From Haemaphysalis longicornis (lineage: Eukaryota; Arthropoda; Arachnida; Ixodida; Ixodidae): DNA of 64,000 nucleotides. This document shows, one piece after another, positions 35,401 to 40,733 of this stretch. The notes under the pieces were generated by a model. That model saw nothing but the letters and a program-made list of their open reading frames with translations, was not told the origin of the DNA and did no database searches. The number at the start of each line of letters is the position of its first letter. The first letter of the stretch is position 1. The translations under genes and the position numbers were made by a program. The stretch lies in contig CM023452.1 of NCBI GenBank assembly GCA_013339765.2, positions 154,732,806 through 154,796,805 on the forward strand, in the 5' to 3' direction.

Positions 35401-38400
35401 GCGACGCTGAGAGCATCTCTTGTCGTCGGCCCTGTCCTTCCCTGCGTGCGTCCGTCGTCGTCGGCCTCCGCACTCTCCCTCCGCTCCACCCTCTCCTCTC
35501 GATAGCGAACACTCTCTCGCGAGGGGCATTGGATTGGCATTGGATTTGGATTGGACTTGGAGTGGATATTAGAGTGGATTGTGTGGATTGTGTTGCATCA
35601 TAGCCGCGGCAGACGCAACTGGCGCCGGCGTGTGCCCAGGTGAGAGCGAAACACTCTCTCTCAACATCTGCGGGTGTGCAGCCCAGCGCGCTTCTCAACT
35701 CCGCGGTGGGCGGCGCTGCGCGCGGTGCTGCGCATGTGCAGTACTCTCTCTCTCCGCGGTCTCCTCTCCTTCGGGCGCGCTGCGCATATAACCGGTGTGC
35801 CGCTCTCCGGCGGCCTTTCGGTCGACGGTTGCTCTCTGCTTGCGCTTGAACCCCCCTCAGCGTCGCATCACACCAGGGTTCCCGCAAGGGGAGGTGGGCG
35901 TAATTTTTTTTTTTAAAGAAATTTGGGATTTCAGTTAGGGGTCTGCAAATTGTGTGCAACTGCACCAGCTGTAGTAGTTTTAATAAGTTATTAGCCCACC
36001 TGTCGCGTGAGAACGCCTACTATGGCAGCATTTACCTGTACCGCGGGTCGTACGACATACCGTTCATATGACCTTTTTTGTGCAGTCCCTTGAAAGTCAT
36101 GTTATCAGGGTTCCACTGTACAATAAGATACACACGCCACTGTGGCCGTGGGCTAAATCGTCTGCTGCCCACCAGTCCTCTAGTTCGCTGCATCAAAAGT
36201 TTCACCGCGTGGAAAACTGTTCTCTTGGAGTGTCTCTAATAGTACCCGTTCACGATGTGGGCACTAAAAGCTTGCTTAGGTGAACAACCCAGTGGAAACT
36301 AGCTCACTGAAGATTTTTTGTTTTTCCTGTTACATGCAGCAAACCTTGTGGAGGAGGATGTTCCCCATAATGTTGCATGTAACATTGGTTGTTTTTTTTT
36401 TCTTCTCGCCCTTTTTCCAGGTATCTGCCCCAACTCCCACTCTCCCGGAATGTTCAGCTGGTTCCCCATGTATTTCCCCATCAAGGTAAGATGGGAAGCC
36501 CTTCAATGCCTCCAGCCTTCAAGGTTCTGTTTGCAAGCAGCTTTGCCTAATACGAGTCTTTGGCGTGGGCACTGTTCAGGCGTCAAGGGAGGCACTCCTA
36601 TTGTCACTGGCACTGTTATGGCAGTACTTACACACGTACATTTCGTAACTACAAGTGCGTAAAACAGGGAAGAAAACTGGATGGCACGAGCACTAACAAC
36701 ACATGGTTGATTGAAGAAAACAGCATCCTGTTCACATAACTGAGCCAGAACCCCTAAAATTGAGCCCTTGTGAAGATGAACTTGACAACTAAACAAAAGT
36801 ATAGTCATGGTAGTATACTTCAGAGCTGCTTCAATCGCATGATGACGTGTCTGAAGCACTAAAGCCCCTTCTACCCCCCCCCCCCCCCCCCCCTTTTTTT
36901 TATAAATATCTTCAGGACAGTCTGTTGCCGAGGGAAGACCCTTCCTGCTGTATAAAGCCATTTGCGGCTAAATTCAATGTTTTCCCCAAATTTTACGTTT
37001 TACAGCGTAGCTGCGTGTGAGCAGGGTTCCGTGTCTTTTTTGGCCTGTCAGTGGAAACGAAGAGGACCCTCTCTTTGAGGAAGATGGAGCCATTAGACGA
37101 CCTTGGCTCCCTTGATTCTTCACCGTAGAGAGCCTTTCCGGGGGTCTGTATCATGTTTCAAATGAGCCCATGATTTTGATAGCGACTGCGCAGTTGTTGC
37201 GCATACCAGGACGTTTGTTATCCTCCCAGAAGGAGCTTGGGGCTGGGGCCCAAGCATGGCATACTCCGTGACTGCTGAGTAGCTTCTCATGCTAGCATCT
37301 GCTGGAGCCTCAAGAACACATCAAAAAAGCATTTCGTTCATTCATGCTGATAAACTAAAGTGTTCTGAGTTTGGAACGGACATTGGCCGGGTTTCCATGC
37401 ATTTTTGTTCTGTGTGTCAAAAACAACTTGCGGCAAAGCCAACCATATTGGGAATTCTGATCAGCAAATGACTGTAACTCTTGTTTTATGAAAACCTTCC
37501 GTAAGTAAATTATATGACCATTGGCTGTTACGATGACTACCATCACGCAGGGTTTCATGTATCTTTCATAATTAGGTAGCTCGCAGCGAAGCTGCAAAAA
37601 TTGTCGATATATCGGCTTCCACGGAAGGGAAGCAGACAGCCCCATGTTTGCCTCCTGTTATAAAACTCTAGTCGTCCTCCCTAGTTTTATTGAGTAATCA
37701 CAAAGCCATAGTCACTACCATTACCAAATGACCAAGAAAGATAGATACGGGTACATTCCCTAACCGTGGGTGTGGTGGGCATATTATGCAGCTTCCCTGG
37801 TCATCCCCTCTCGCGGATCGGAATGGCTCGTAACTTCTTTCCTTTGGTTTGACCGTGATAACGAAGCTGTTGTAACGCATAAATGACTTGGGGTTGTCTT
37901 CAGTAGTGGACGGCTCCTAGACTGGGTGCGAGGTGCGCTCACCCTCAGCAGAACGGTATGGTGCCTTGCTAATGGCCGAGTTAGTCAAAAGTGGACGAAC
38001 TTTGGAAGTACAGTAAAAGCTCGTTAATTCAGACTCGAAGGGGACTGTAAAATTGTTCGAATTAAGCGGAGTTCAAACTTGCAGGCAGGCGCTAGAATGA
38101 ATGGACATCGTGCCACACTGCGCGAAGAAGCCACCCCTGGACTCGTTATCGTGAATTAGGCACCACTAGATGCCTGTGGCAGGTGATATTGTTAATAATG
38201 TCGCTGTGTATGTTTGAAAAGCGTTCACTTACATGGCAGGGTCGAGGCAATCAAATTAAAAGTAGTGGCACACTACGCAAGCGAAATACCGTACTTACCC
38301 GATTCTAACGCGCCCCCAATTCTAACGCGCACCCGATTTTTTTTTCTTGTTTTTTACCACCGAACTCGCACCGATTTTTTTTTTCTGTTTTTTACCACCG

Positions 38401-39569
38401 AACTGATAAGAATTTTGTGCGAGGACAGAAAAGAGTATACCGTAATTACCTGATTCTAACGCGCACCCGATTTTCCTGGCAAAAAAAAAACCCAAAAAAC
38501 TTGCACCTCCGATTGTAACGCGCACGGAACTTTGTGAGCAAGAAAAACGAATGCGAGAGAAATGGGCGATTTATTTCTTGAAGTAATCTCACTCGTCTCA
38601 CTCCTCGTCGCTCTCCGCTGACCACAACATCTCGTCCTTGGTGCCGTCAAGCGCGTTCGCGATGCCACACTTCTGAACGAATGTTCAACCATGGTCGATG
38701 GGATCGTGGCCCACGCCTTGCACGCCCATCCCACGAGCTTCTCCAGAGGCAGCACGCTTTCAGCCGACCGCTCGTTTTGAACTTGTGAGAGCCGCTGCGG
38801 CCATTGCTGTTATAGAGCACGCAAGTGGAACAATTTGACGATTTGTGTGAACGCCAATAGAAAAGCCTAGGTGCCTAGGCTTCCTGCATCCGGAAAATCG
38901 CCACTAAAAGCTTTGGCGCCTAGTTGAGATGGCGATGGCGATGGGTGGGGCGAAATTTCTGCAGTTTCTGTTTCGTATCCGATTCTAACGCGCATGCGAT
39001 TTTTCGGCCTATTTTTCCGGAAAAAAGGTGCGCGTTAGAATCGGGTAAGTACGGTAAGCTGTTTCAGCAGTGCAGCGTGCAGTGTGCTGTTGTTTTGTTT
39101 TGTTTTGTTTTGTAGTAAATTTGGTTTGGCATGGGTTTGGTAAATTTGGTAGTAGATTTGGTTTGGCTTGCGACACATTGCAATCACTGTGGGCCGACTC
39201 CTGCAAGGAGCGATGGAAGCCAGGGGATCCCAGTTCGAATGAACCGTTCTGAATAACGGATGCGTTCAAATTATCGGGAGTTTTGCCCCATTAAAATATG
39301 CGGGCTGTACGGAGACCGGGGAGTCAGTTCTAATTAACTGTAAGTTCAAATTAACAGAGTTTGAATTAACGAGCTTTTACCGTTAACAAACTACCTGTGC
39401 CCTGATCCCTCTGCAGGAACCCGTGCGTCTGCCCAAAGGCTGCAAGCTGGAGGTGCACTTCTGGCGGTGTGTGTCACCGCGCAAGGTCTGGTACGAGTGG
39501 CTGGTAGCCAGTCCGGATACCGGCACCGTCCACAACTCGTGCGGCCGGTCGTACACCATCGGACTGTAG
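2420..39569 (+). CDS. PRMT5: Protein arginine methyltransferase 5, exons for the C-terminal ~446 residues (12 exons, 5' end missing)
   Basis: The gene encodes the type II arginine methyltransferase that makes symmetric dimethylarginine on Sm proteins, histones and other substrates, normally together with MEP50/WDR77. Twelve GT-AG exons join in frame: 2420-2633, 5625-5708, 15667-15738, 19526-19603, 20696-20751, 21980-22102, 25046-25221, 27797-27906, 28639-28732, 31238-31354, 36421-36485 and 39417-39569. Together they give about 446 residues, matching human PRMT5 from roughly residue 190 to its end. The GAGRGPL AdoMet motif, the SELLGSF...SPECLDG double-Glu loop, the YETFEKDP segment with the PRMT5-type Phe, the FSWFP segment and the terminal GRSYTIGL are all present. 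No stop or frame break was seen in these exons. The introns are large and full of transposons. Upstream exons, including the TIM-barrel start, are missing or lie beyond the gap. Confidence 0.97.
3240..3700 (+). repeat. Composite TGACG repeat, copy 1
   Basis: A dispersed repeat of about 440 bases made of a leader (GAAAGTGAAATGTGCAGCG..., GGGTCGGCGG..., GGCGAGCGACGTCCTGCTG) and two diverged monomers. Each monomer has CTGGCGT...GTGACGGATATGA, then GTCAGTGAAATCTTGGTGTA and CATCTTAGTGTTAAAA. The monomers are at 3392-3482 and 3589-3675. Other copies lie at 45150-45583 and 59524-59960, with partial copies at 4150-4335, 26840-27210 and 27590-27690. Confidence 0.8.
3701..4150. other. Unique-looking GC-rich intron segment
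   Basis: This lies between a full copy and a partial copy of the TGACG repeat. It is GC-rich with short open frames but no recognisable protein motif. Since the flanking blocks are parts of the same repeat, it may be an insertion in one. Nothing else is seen. Confidence 0.4.
4150..4335 (+). repeat. Composite TGACG repeat, 3' half (copy 2, partial)
   Basis: It matches the second half of the copy at 3240-3700: a GTACTCTTTAGTAC mini-palindrome, CAAGAAGACCCTGTGTGCAG, then one monomer with GTGACGGATATGGCGTCAG and AACACTTTCGTGTTAAAAG. Confidence 0.75.
4345..4543 (-). repeat. Inverted, degenerate copy of the transposon end at 4546-4750
   Basis: Read on the minus strand it matches 4550-4745 over most of its length, with CTGCTTCAACGAAATATTTC, AGCTAGCCATAGGAGTCAGT and GGGTTTGGAAATTTATTTTA in the same order. 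The two copies sit head to head around about 4543. Confidence 0.7.
4546..5576. mobile_element. TA-flanked DNA transposon, non-autonomous (CAGT termini, family A)
   Basis: It starts CAGTTGAACCCCGCTACAGC and ends, on the opposite strand, CAGTGGAATCCCGCGACAAC, an imperfect terminal inverted repeat. It is flanked by TA on both sides (4544-4545 and 5577-5578), as in Tc1/mariner superfamily insertions. No transposase reading frame was recognised inside. It ends 48 bases before PRMT5 exon b. Confidence 0.75.
5625..5708 (+). CDS. PRMT5: PRMT5 exon b
   Basis: This 84-base, phase-0 exon lies between a pyrimidine-rich acceptor ending GTGCAG and the donor GTGAGT. It encodes 28 residues, including the His-rich EGNCHHEHRR and the YYQYLDHLY segment. 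They align with human PRMT5 ITGTNHHSEKE and YLQYLEYLS. It lies 48 bases after the right end of a TA-flanked transposon (4546-5576). Confidence 0.93.
7408..11663 (-). mobile_element. POGK/pogo-like DNA transposon with CCGTAAAAACCCGAATCC termini (innermost)
   Basis: Near-perfect terminal repeats: CCGTAAAAACCCGAATCCAA at 7408 and its complement ending at 11663, flanked by TA on both sides. It spans about 4.26 kb. The minus-strand transposase remnant at 9824-10976 lies inside, which makes this the probable autonomous-type element of the nest. Additional subterminal copies of the CCGAATCCAAGACGA motif occur near 7430 and 11585-11605. Confidence 0.82.
9824..10976 (-). pseudogene. POGK/pogo-like transposase, multiply frameshifted
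   Basis: Read on the minus strand, the domain order is a Brinker/psq-type helix-turn-helix (SFKRKVIVVTKE, then RRYGVSEANVRRWMKD, from about 10950), a CENP-B-like HTH (WVQRFMKRSGLSLRRRT) and a DDE domain with DQTPIYFDMP, RTTGNEKQRVTVMLA, MLVVDSFRGH and LQPLDVCINKPFKD. These match POGK/pogo-type transposases of the Tc1/mariner superfamily. The domains are spread over at least three frames, with shifts at about 10710, 10470, 10240 and 10070, so the gene is dead here. No intact N-terminal start can be assigned beyond the Met at 10976. Confidence 0.88.
12354..12860. mobile_element. TTAA-flanked non-autonomous element (family F2), copy 1
   Basis: Ends AGGAGCCATGAAGACAAAAT and, at the right, CTCTTCATGGCTCCT, inverted and bounded by TTAA (12350-12353 and 12861-12864). 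The left TTAA is the same one that ends the F1 element. About 507 bases, with no coding capacity recognised. Confidence 0.78.
12865..13276. other. AT-rich intron segment without recognised feature
   Basis: AT-rich with A and T runs; no motif, gene or terminal repeat was recognised. Confidence 0.5.
13277..14030 (-). mobile_element. Non-LTR retrotransposon (CR1/L2/Jockey-type) 3' end, minus strand
   Basis: The minus-strand frame from 14001 reads VRPLLEYADVVWDPHTQ, then IQNKSLQFIYHTY and FFPRTIADWNELPRDV, the characteristic C-terminal part of LINE ORF2 after the reverse transcriptase. It ends in a (AAAT)n tail (plus strand 13277-13300). It is 5' truncated, as is usual for LINE copies. Confidence 0.85.
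14031..15666. other. Intron segment, no gene recognised
   Basis: Only short open frames without recognisable motifs. Partial internal repeats are present (ATGAAACCGAAACTG occurs near 14500 and 14772). Nothing further is supported. Confidence 0.45.
15667..15738 (+). CDS. PRMT5: PRMT5 exon c
   Basis: A 72-base, phase-0 exon after TACTGCAG and before GTGAGT. Its 24 residues include FVRGFEDYLQTPLQ, which corresponds to the human FAKGYEDYLQSPLQ segment linking the TIM barrel to the methyltransferase domain. The preceding intron is nearly 10 kb and holds the nested transposons. Confidence 0.94.
15824..16484. mobile_element. F1 fold-back element, copy 2
   Basis: It starts TTTAAGGGGGGTCACTGCTC and ends GCCATGTCCCCCCTGAAA. 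The inner arms (GATTTCAAATATGGC..., AATTTCACAGCTCATTAAAC... and their complements) are inverted copies. The right TTAA is mutated. Confidence 0.78.
16485..16929. other. Intron segment, no feature recognised
   Basis: No motif or terminal repeat was recognised between two F1 copies; a short T-run is present near 16762. Confidence 0.4.
17366..18773. mobile_element. TA-flanked DNA transposon (CAGTGTAGACTGCTTATAAC termini, family B)
   Basis: The left terminus CAGTGTAGACTGCTTATAAC and right terminus (minus strand) CAGTGTAGACCACTTATAAC are flanked by TA (17364-17365, 18774-18775). The element interrupts an F1 arm, so the empty site is known. Additional copies of ...CCCGCACTATAA occur inside both ends. 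No transposase domain is seen. An A-run of about 29 bases lies at 18307-18335. Confidence 0.85.
18307..18335 (+). repeat. Poly(A) run
   Basis: About 29 consecutive A inside the family B transposon; possibly a fossil retroposon tail or simple slippage. Confidence 0.9.
19526..19603 (+). CDS. PRMT5: PRMT5 exon d
   Basis: A 78-base, phase-0 exon after a CT-rich acceptor (CTCCTCTAG) and before GTGAGG. It encodes 26 residues including DNLESVTYETFEKDPVKY. The Phe of TYETFEKDP corresponds to the human residue (Phe327, numbering recalled) associated with symmetric dimethylation, so product specificity should be conserved. Confidence 0.95.
19782..20461. mobile_element. TA-flanked element with CCATAAAAGCCCGCATATAG termini
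   Basis: The left terminus CCATAAAAGCCCGCATATAG and the right terminus (minus strand) CCGTAAAAACCCGCATATAA are flanked by TA at 19780-19781 and 20462-20463. The pattern resembles the CCGTAAAAACCCGAATCC termini of the transposase-bearing element at 7408-11663. It includes a partial F3-like repeat (from about 20076) and an (ATT)n run. Confidence 0.72.
20370..20410 (+). repeat. (TTA)n microsatellite
   Basis: Simple tandem TTA/TTG triplets, about 13 units. Confidence 0.9.
20696..20751 (+). CDS. PRMT5: PRMT5 exon e
   Basis: A 56-base exon after CACAG and before GTGAGT, ending with two bases of a split Ile codon. It encodes AIYLALIDKGEELGKDKE, aligning with human AIYKCLLDRVPEEEK. It begins directly after the YQQ that ends the previous exon, exactly as in other PRMT5 proteins. 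Confidence 0.9.
20985..21075. repeat. AT-rich GAATATCGAATATC terminal-type repeat
   Basis: GAGGTGTGCGAATACCGAAA followed by several GAATA/CGAATATC units, a pattern common at ends of short non-autonomous DNA elements. No matching opposite end was identified. Confidence 0.4.
21980..22102 (+). CDS. PRMT5: PRMT5 exon f (AdoMet-binding motif)
   Basis: A 123-base exon after CTTGCAG and before GTGAGT; its first base completes the Ile codon. It encodes VVMVVGAGRGPLV, the motif I glycine loop that binds S-adenosylmethionine, and YAVEKNPNAVV with the acidic residue that contacts the ribose. It ends with two bases of a Ser codon that the next exon completes. Confidence 0.97.
22498..22592. repeat. Short inverted repeat (hairpin, arms ~37 bases)
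   Basis: The left arm GCTACTTCTTGCAGCAGTAG plus TCCTAGGGA is matched by the right arm TCCCTAGGACTATCGCCGCA plus AGAAGTAGC, with a loop of about 16 bases (ATCAGTGTCAGCCAG region). Confidence 0.75.
22624..23600. mobile_element. F2 element, copy 2 (right end missing)
   Basis: The left end TTAAAGGAGCCATGAAGACA, then AAACACAAGTTTGGTTCATT, matches the F2 copy at 30066, followed by shared interior blocks (CACCACTTTTAACATAAACT, GGAATGGCCATGCGACCCAC). The interior similarity extends to about 23600; a right TTAA-flanked terminus was not found. Confidence 0.7.
23729..24746. mobile_element. TA-flanked DNA transposon (CAGTAGAATCTCGATGATAC termini, family C)
   Basis: The left terminus CAGTAGAATCTCGATGATAC and the right terminus (minus strand) reads AGTAGAATTTCGATGATACA, with a few changed bases at the very end. 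TA precedes the left end. The interior is GC-rich with short frames only. Confidence 0.72.
25046..25221 (+). CDS. PRMT5: PRMT5 exon g (double-glutamate catalytic loop)
   Basis: A 176-base exon after CTTGCAG and before GTCTCC. It encodes QVTVVSCDMRDF, then APEKADVLVSELLGSFGDN and VSPECLDGAQRFLK. The two Glu of SELLGSFGDNE and SPE form the double-E loop that grips the substrate arginine guanidinium (human Glu435 and Glu444, recalled). The donor context GTCTCC is weaker than at the other exons but preserves the frame. Confidence 0.95.
25222..25950. other. PRMT5 intron segment, nothing recognised
   Basis: No motif-bearing frame and no clear repeat end in this part of the intron. Confidence 0.4.
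25955..26440 (-). mobile_element. Penelope-like element remnant with GIY-YIG endonuclease end
   Basis: The minus-strand frame ending at 26058 reads CVNDRLTEHVNNVKNMQ, then HCLNCKDC, REIVESERI and ACVSMASIMLSEKELKFL, the pattern of the C-terminal GIY-YIG endonuclease (with CX2C-type Cys) of Penelope-like retroelements in arthropods. It is flanked by the same UTR-like sequence (AACCAGTTGGAAGTTGAGTG, GCAGTCTTTGTC) in opposite orientations: plus strand near 26375-26415 and minus strand near 25995-26060. Inverted terminal segments are known for Penelope elements. It is truncated; no reverse transcriptase is visible. Confidence 0.72.
26840..27210 (+). repeat. Composite TGACG repeat leader, interrupted (copy 3, partial)
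   Basis: GTCGGTAAAACACGAAAGTG and AAATGTGCC (26865-26895) match the start of the repeat leader. The leader resumes near 27105 with ACAGCGAAAAAAAGCATGAT and GTGTGCTTGGCGAGCGATGT. About 210 bases of unrelated sequence separate the parts, suggesting an insertion. Confidence 0.65.
27503..27690 (+). mobile_element. tRNA-like SINE head joined to a TGACG monomer
   Basis: An A-box-like TGGCTCAGTTGGTAGAGCG (27511-27529) and a B-box-like GGGCTCGAAACC (27563-27574) at tRNA spacing are followed directly by GTGATGTCATTTCCATGACG and TATGACATCGGTGAG, the monomer of the TGACG repeat. This suggests that at least some TGACG repeats derive from a tRNA-headed SINE. It is not a functional tRNA: the stems do not close well. 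Confidence 0.6.
27775..27786 (+). repeat. C12 run next to PRMT5 exon h acceptor
   Basis: About 12 C in a row, 10 bases before the exon starts; it forms part of the polypyrimidine tract. Confidence 0.85.
27797..27906 (+). CDS. PRMT5: PRMT5 exon h
   Basis: A 110-base exon after a C-run acceptor tract ending GGCCAG and before GTGAGG. It encodes DGISIPREYTSYLAP and LYSEAVAQREKDKHPL, matching human DDGVSIPGEYTSFLAP and the start of the beta-barrel domain. It ends in phase 0. The adjacent C12 run (27775-27786) may make this junction prone to sequencing indels. Confidence 0.94.
27974..28585. mobile_element. F1 fold-back element, copy 4 (complete)
   Basis: TTAA at 27974-27977 and at 28582-28585 bound the inverted ends GGGGGACGCTGATTTGAAAA and AGAGCAGTGTCCCCCC (right). 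It is uninterrupted and gives the reference length for the family, about 604 bases inside the TTAAs. Confidence 0.85.
28639..28732 (+). CDS. PRMT5: PRMT5 exon i
   Basis: A 94-base exon after CTTTCAG and before GTCAGT. It encodes ETPYVVRLHNVTILTE and FTFVHPNR, aligning with human FEMPYVVRLHN and FTFSHPNR in the beta-barrel. One base of a split Asp codon is carried to the next exon. Confidence 0.95.
29700..31215. mobile_element. TTAA-type element (family F3) split by an F2 insertion
   Basis: The left end TTAAAGAGGGAACACTGGTC (29699) and a right end with GGCCCTTCGGGAGTAGTGTG near 31195-31215 flank similar sequence. The right end of another F3 copy (GGCCCTCAAGGAGTAGTGTC, then CCTCC) directly precedes 29699. 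The element is interrupted at a TTAA (30066) by a complete F2 element. Boundaries are approximate. Confidence 0.55.
30066..30915. mobile_element. F2 element, copy 3 (complete)
   Basis: TTAAAGGAGCCATGAAGAGA at the left and TTGTCTTCATGGCTCCTTAA at the right form inverted ends bounded by TTAA. About 850 bases. The interior matches the F2 copy at 22624 closely. Confidence 0.8.
31238..31354 (+). CDS. PRMT5: PRMT5 exon j
   Basis: A 117-base exon after CCTTCCAG and before GTGAGG. It encodes IDNSRYKVLHFDIED, then LHGFAGYFDTVLYKDVKL, matching human LHGFAGYFETVLYQD. The right end of a repeat lies only about 25 bases upstream (see findings). It ends with the first base of a Ser codon. Confidence 0.95.
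31510..32477. mobile_element. TA-flanked DNA transposon (CAGTAAAGCCGCTTATATCG termini, family D) with internal palindrome
   Basis: The left terminus CAGTAAAGCCGCTTATATCG and the right terminus (minus strand) CAGTAAAGCCCGCTTATATC are flanked by TA (31508-31509, 32478-32479). Inside, 31680-31962 is a GC-rich inverted repeat with arms of about 140 bases and a 6-base loop at 31818-31823. Both strands of the palindrome contain similar open frames, which is a consequence of the symmetry. Confidence 0.85.
31680..31962. repeat. Long near-perfect palindrome
   Basis: The arms are centred near 31820.5; the inner 17 bases (31801-31817 and 31824-31840) are exact complements, and the match continues outward through GCATGCATG, GCTGGTCCACTCTGCCAAGG and CCGGTTTGGACGCG to GGCGTGCAGCGGTGGCGCGG at the ends. 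Confidence 0.88.
32485..33949 (+). mobile_element. CR1/L2-type LINE, reverse transcriptase remnant
   Basis: The plus strand reads LSPFQHGFREGLSTTTQL, then VIFLDFSKAFDSIPHSKL, HQGSVLGPLLFLIYINDV and LFADDCLLFHS, the successive RT blocks of CR1/L2/Jockey-type LINEs, with the FADD catalytic box near 32974-32985. Stops and shifts interrupt it near 32810 and after 33050. It ends in an AAATAAATAAATTAATTAAT tail near 33928-33949. Confidence 0.85.
33950..34520. mobile_element. F1 fold-back element, copy 5 (left end lost)
   Basis: It begins inside the left arm (TCTTTTAATTTTCAAGTAAA) directly after the LINE tail and continues through both arms to AAAAAGTTGTATGAAGACCC. The central part is shortened relative to copy 4, and the left TTAA end is missing. 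Confidence 0.7.
35039..35217. mobile_element. Miniature TA-flanked element (CAGTAGCCGACCGATTTTTC, family E)
   Basis: The left CAGTAGCCGACCGATTTTTC and the right (minus strand) CCGACCGATTTTTCGGAC with CAGTTAGTGT outside it are inverted repeats about 180 bases apart. The left end is preceded by TA; the right boundary is less certain. Confidence 0.6.
35220..36420. other. PRMT5 intron segment, GC- and CT-rich, no gene recognised
   Basis: It includes a TTGGATTGG-rich stretch (35527-35600), CTCT-rich blocks and a solo end-like sequence near 36085-36120 (GTTATCAGGGTTCCACTGTA) that resembles the right ends of CAGT elements, without a visible left partner. Confidence 0.4.
36421..36485 (+). CDS. PRMT5: PRMT5 exon k
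   Basis: A 65-base exon after CTTTTTCCAG and before GTAAGA. It encodes HSPGMFSWFPMYFPIK, equivalent to human THSPGMFSWFPILFPIK. The Trp is the position recalled as Trp579, which packs at the active site. It ends in phase 0. Confidence 0.95.
36486..38008. other. PRMT5 last-intron segment, nothing recognised apart from a C20 run
   Basis: C20 followed by T8 at 36874-36901; no protein motif or matched terminal repeat was seen elsewhere in this stretch. Confidence 0.45.
36874..36901 (+). repeat. C20T8 homopolymer tract
   Basis: About 20 C then 8 T; likely error-prone in assembly. Confidence 0.9.
38011..39382. mobile_element. TA-flanked DNA transposon (CAGTAAAAGCTCGTTAATTC, family F)
   Basis: The left terminus CAGTAAAAGCTCGTTAATTC and the right terminus (minus strand) CGGTAAAAGCTCGTTAATTC are near-identical; TA precedes the left end. 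It contains another inserted element (38289-39054). It ends 34 bases before the PRMT5 terminal exon. Confidence 0.83.
38289..39054. mobile_element. TA-flanked element with CCGTACTTACCCGATTCTAA termini, nested
   Basis: The left terminus CCGTACTTACCCGATTCTAA and the right (minus strand) CCGTACTTACCCGATTCTAA match exactly over 20 bases and are flanked by TA. A second left-end-like copy begins near 38440 (CCGTAATTACCTGATTCTAA). The termini resemble those of the POGK-like element at 7408. Confidence 0.85.
39417..39569 (+). CDS. PRMT5: PRMT5 terminal exon
   Basis: It begins after CTCTGCAG in phase 0 and runs to TAG at 39567-39569. It encodes 50 residues including LEVHFWRCVSPRKVWYEW and the terminal GRSYTIGL, which ends exactly like vertebrate PRMT5. 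A transposon ends only 34 bases upstream, leaving a short but adequate pyrimidine tract. Confidence 0.97.
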   Translation, partial: EPVRLPKGCKLEVHFWRCVSPRKVWYEWLVASPDTGTVHNSCGRSYTIGL

Positions 39570-40015
39570 TCAGTGCCTCGGAGGGAGCGGCCACTCGAAG
39601 ACCGTGCAACGACAGGTTGTTCATGCAGTGTACAGAACCACATTGCTCGCTTTTCACGACCGAAGACTAGGTTCATTCACCTCAATGCTCAGCACAGGTT
39701 GTTTTGAGTTCATCAAGCAATGTACGGGGTCCATCAGAAGTGGCTGTAACGAGGGGTTCCTAATTTAAAATGTGAATTGTAGCGGCTTCAGCAACTCAGT
39801 TTGAAATGCACACAGCTAAAGCGCGTGCTTTGTGGTGTGGAGAAATTTCGCTAAAATCTGCGACCCTCTGTTGCGCCTGCTTTCGAAGGAATCTCTACAG
39901 TACTGCTGCCTTCTTTGTATGAGCGGAGACATCGGCGAGTTGCTGGTGCTAGTCTGAATGCTTTGCGTTGATTGTACATCATTGTGAGGTTAATAAACTG
40001 TTCACTGTTGCATCC
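39570..40015 (+). other. PRMT5: PRMT5 3' untranslated region
   Basis: Non-coding sequence after the TAG stop. The end is placed about 20 bases past the AATAAA at 39992-39997. No other gene feature is visible in it. Confidence 0.6.
39992..39997 (+). promoter_or_regulatory. Poly(A) signal AATAAA for PRMT5
   Basis: A canonical AATAAA hexamer 423 bases after the stop codon, followed by a TG/T-containing stretch (40000-40035). It is the first such hexamer on the plus strand after the stop. Confidence 0.65.
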
Positions 40016-40573
40016 TTCGTAACTGTGCCTCTGCTGTAAAAGAGGGAACAGAGGTTGCTGTTTTTTTTTTTTTTTTTTTGTATAGGGAGAAGAGGGCACA
40101 CATTCTTTTTTTGCTTTTGGGCATTGCTGGCTGCAAGACCACAGAGGCGGGAAAAATTCAGGCTTACGTCCTCCTTTGAAGAGGTTCTGGCTGTATTCGT
40201 ACGCGTGCAAGAACAACAGCTTTCCTTAATTTGCTCCTCACTTATGCGAGGAGGAGATGATGGGCTATTCCCGGACTTCTGAGATCTTGACCCAGTTCCT
40301 AACTTTGGCCGTCGGTTTACAAAATTGGGTGCCTTCAGAATGTGAGGGTCAGTGGCCATTCAATTCATGCATGCATTTTAGAGTGTGTAATTAGTTTTTT
40401 TTTCAACGCATTTCTAATTCATCTACCTTTTTAAGCACCCTTGCTGATCTTAAGCTGCTGTGAACATCGGCTATTGTCCTCGGACAAGCCTGCCAGAGGA
40501 GAGAAGGGCAAGTGAGGGCTATTCACTTGGCAATTTCAGTCACGTTAGCCAGCTTCTAATTGCCGCTAATGTT

Positions 40574-40733
40574 ATGATGGGGGCAAAAAGCAAAAACGCC
40601 CGTGTGTACGAGATTTCGGCGAACGTTAAAGATCCCCAGGTGGTCAAGATTAATCCAGAGCCCCCCACTGCAGCACGCCTCATCGCCTGCGTAGCATGGA
40701 TGTGTTAAACCCCACAATCAATCAATCAATATT
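40574..40733 (+). mobile_element. Truncated Ruka-like SINE body
   Basis: It shares GCAAAAACGCCC, CGTTAAAGATCCCCAGGTGG and TCAAGATTAA with the fuller SINE at 47183-47428 but lacks the tRNA-like head. It ends in AATCAATCAATCAAT. Confidence 0.8.

Noticed and set aside
35312..35965. 217-codon minus-strand frame in a GC-rich block
   Set aside because: Composition-driven openness; low-complexity Arg/Ala-rich translation, no motif, located in a PRMT5 intron.
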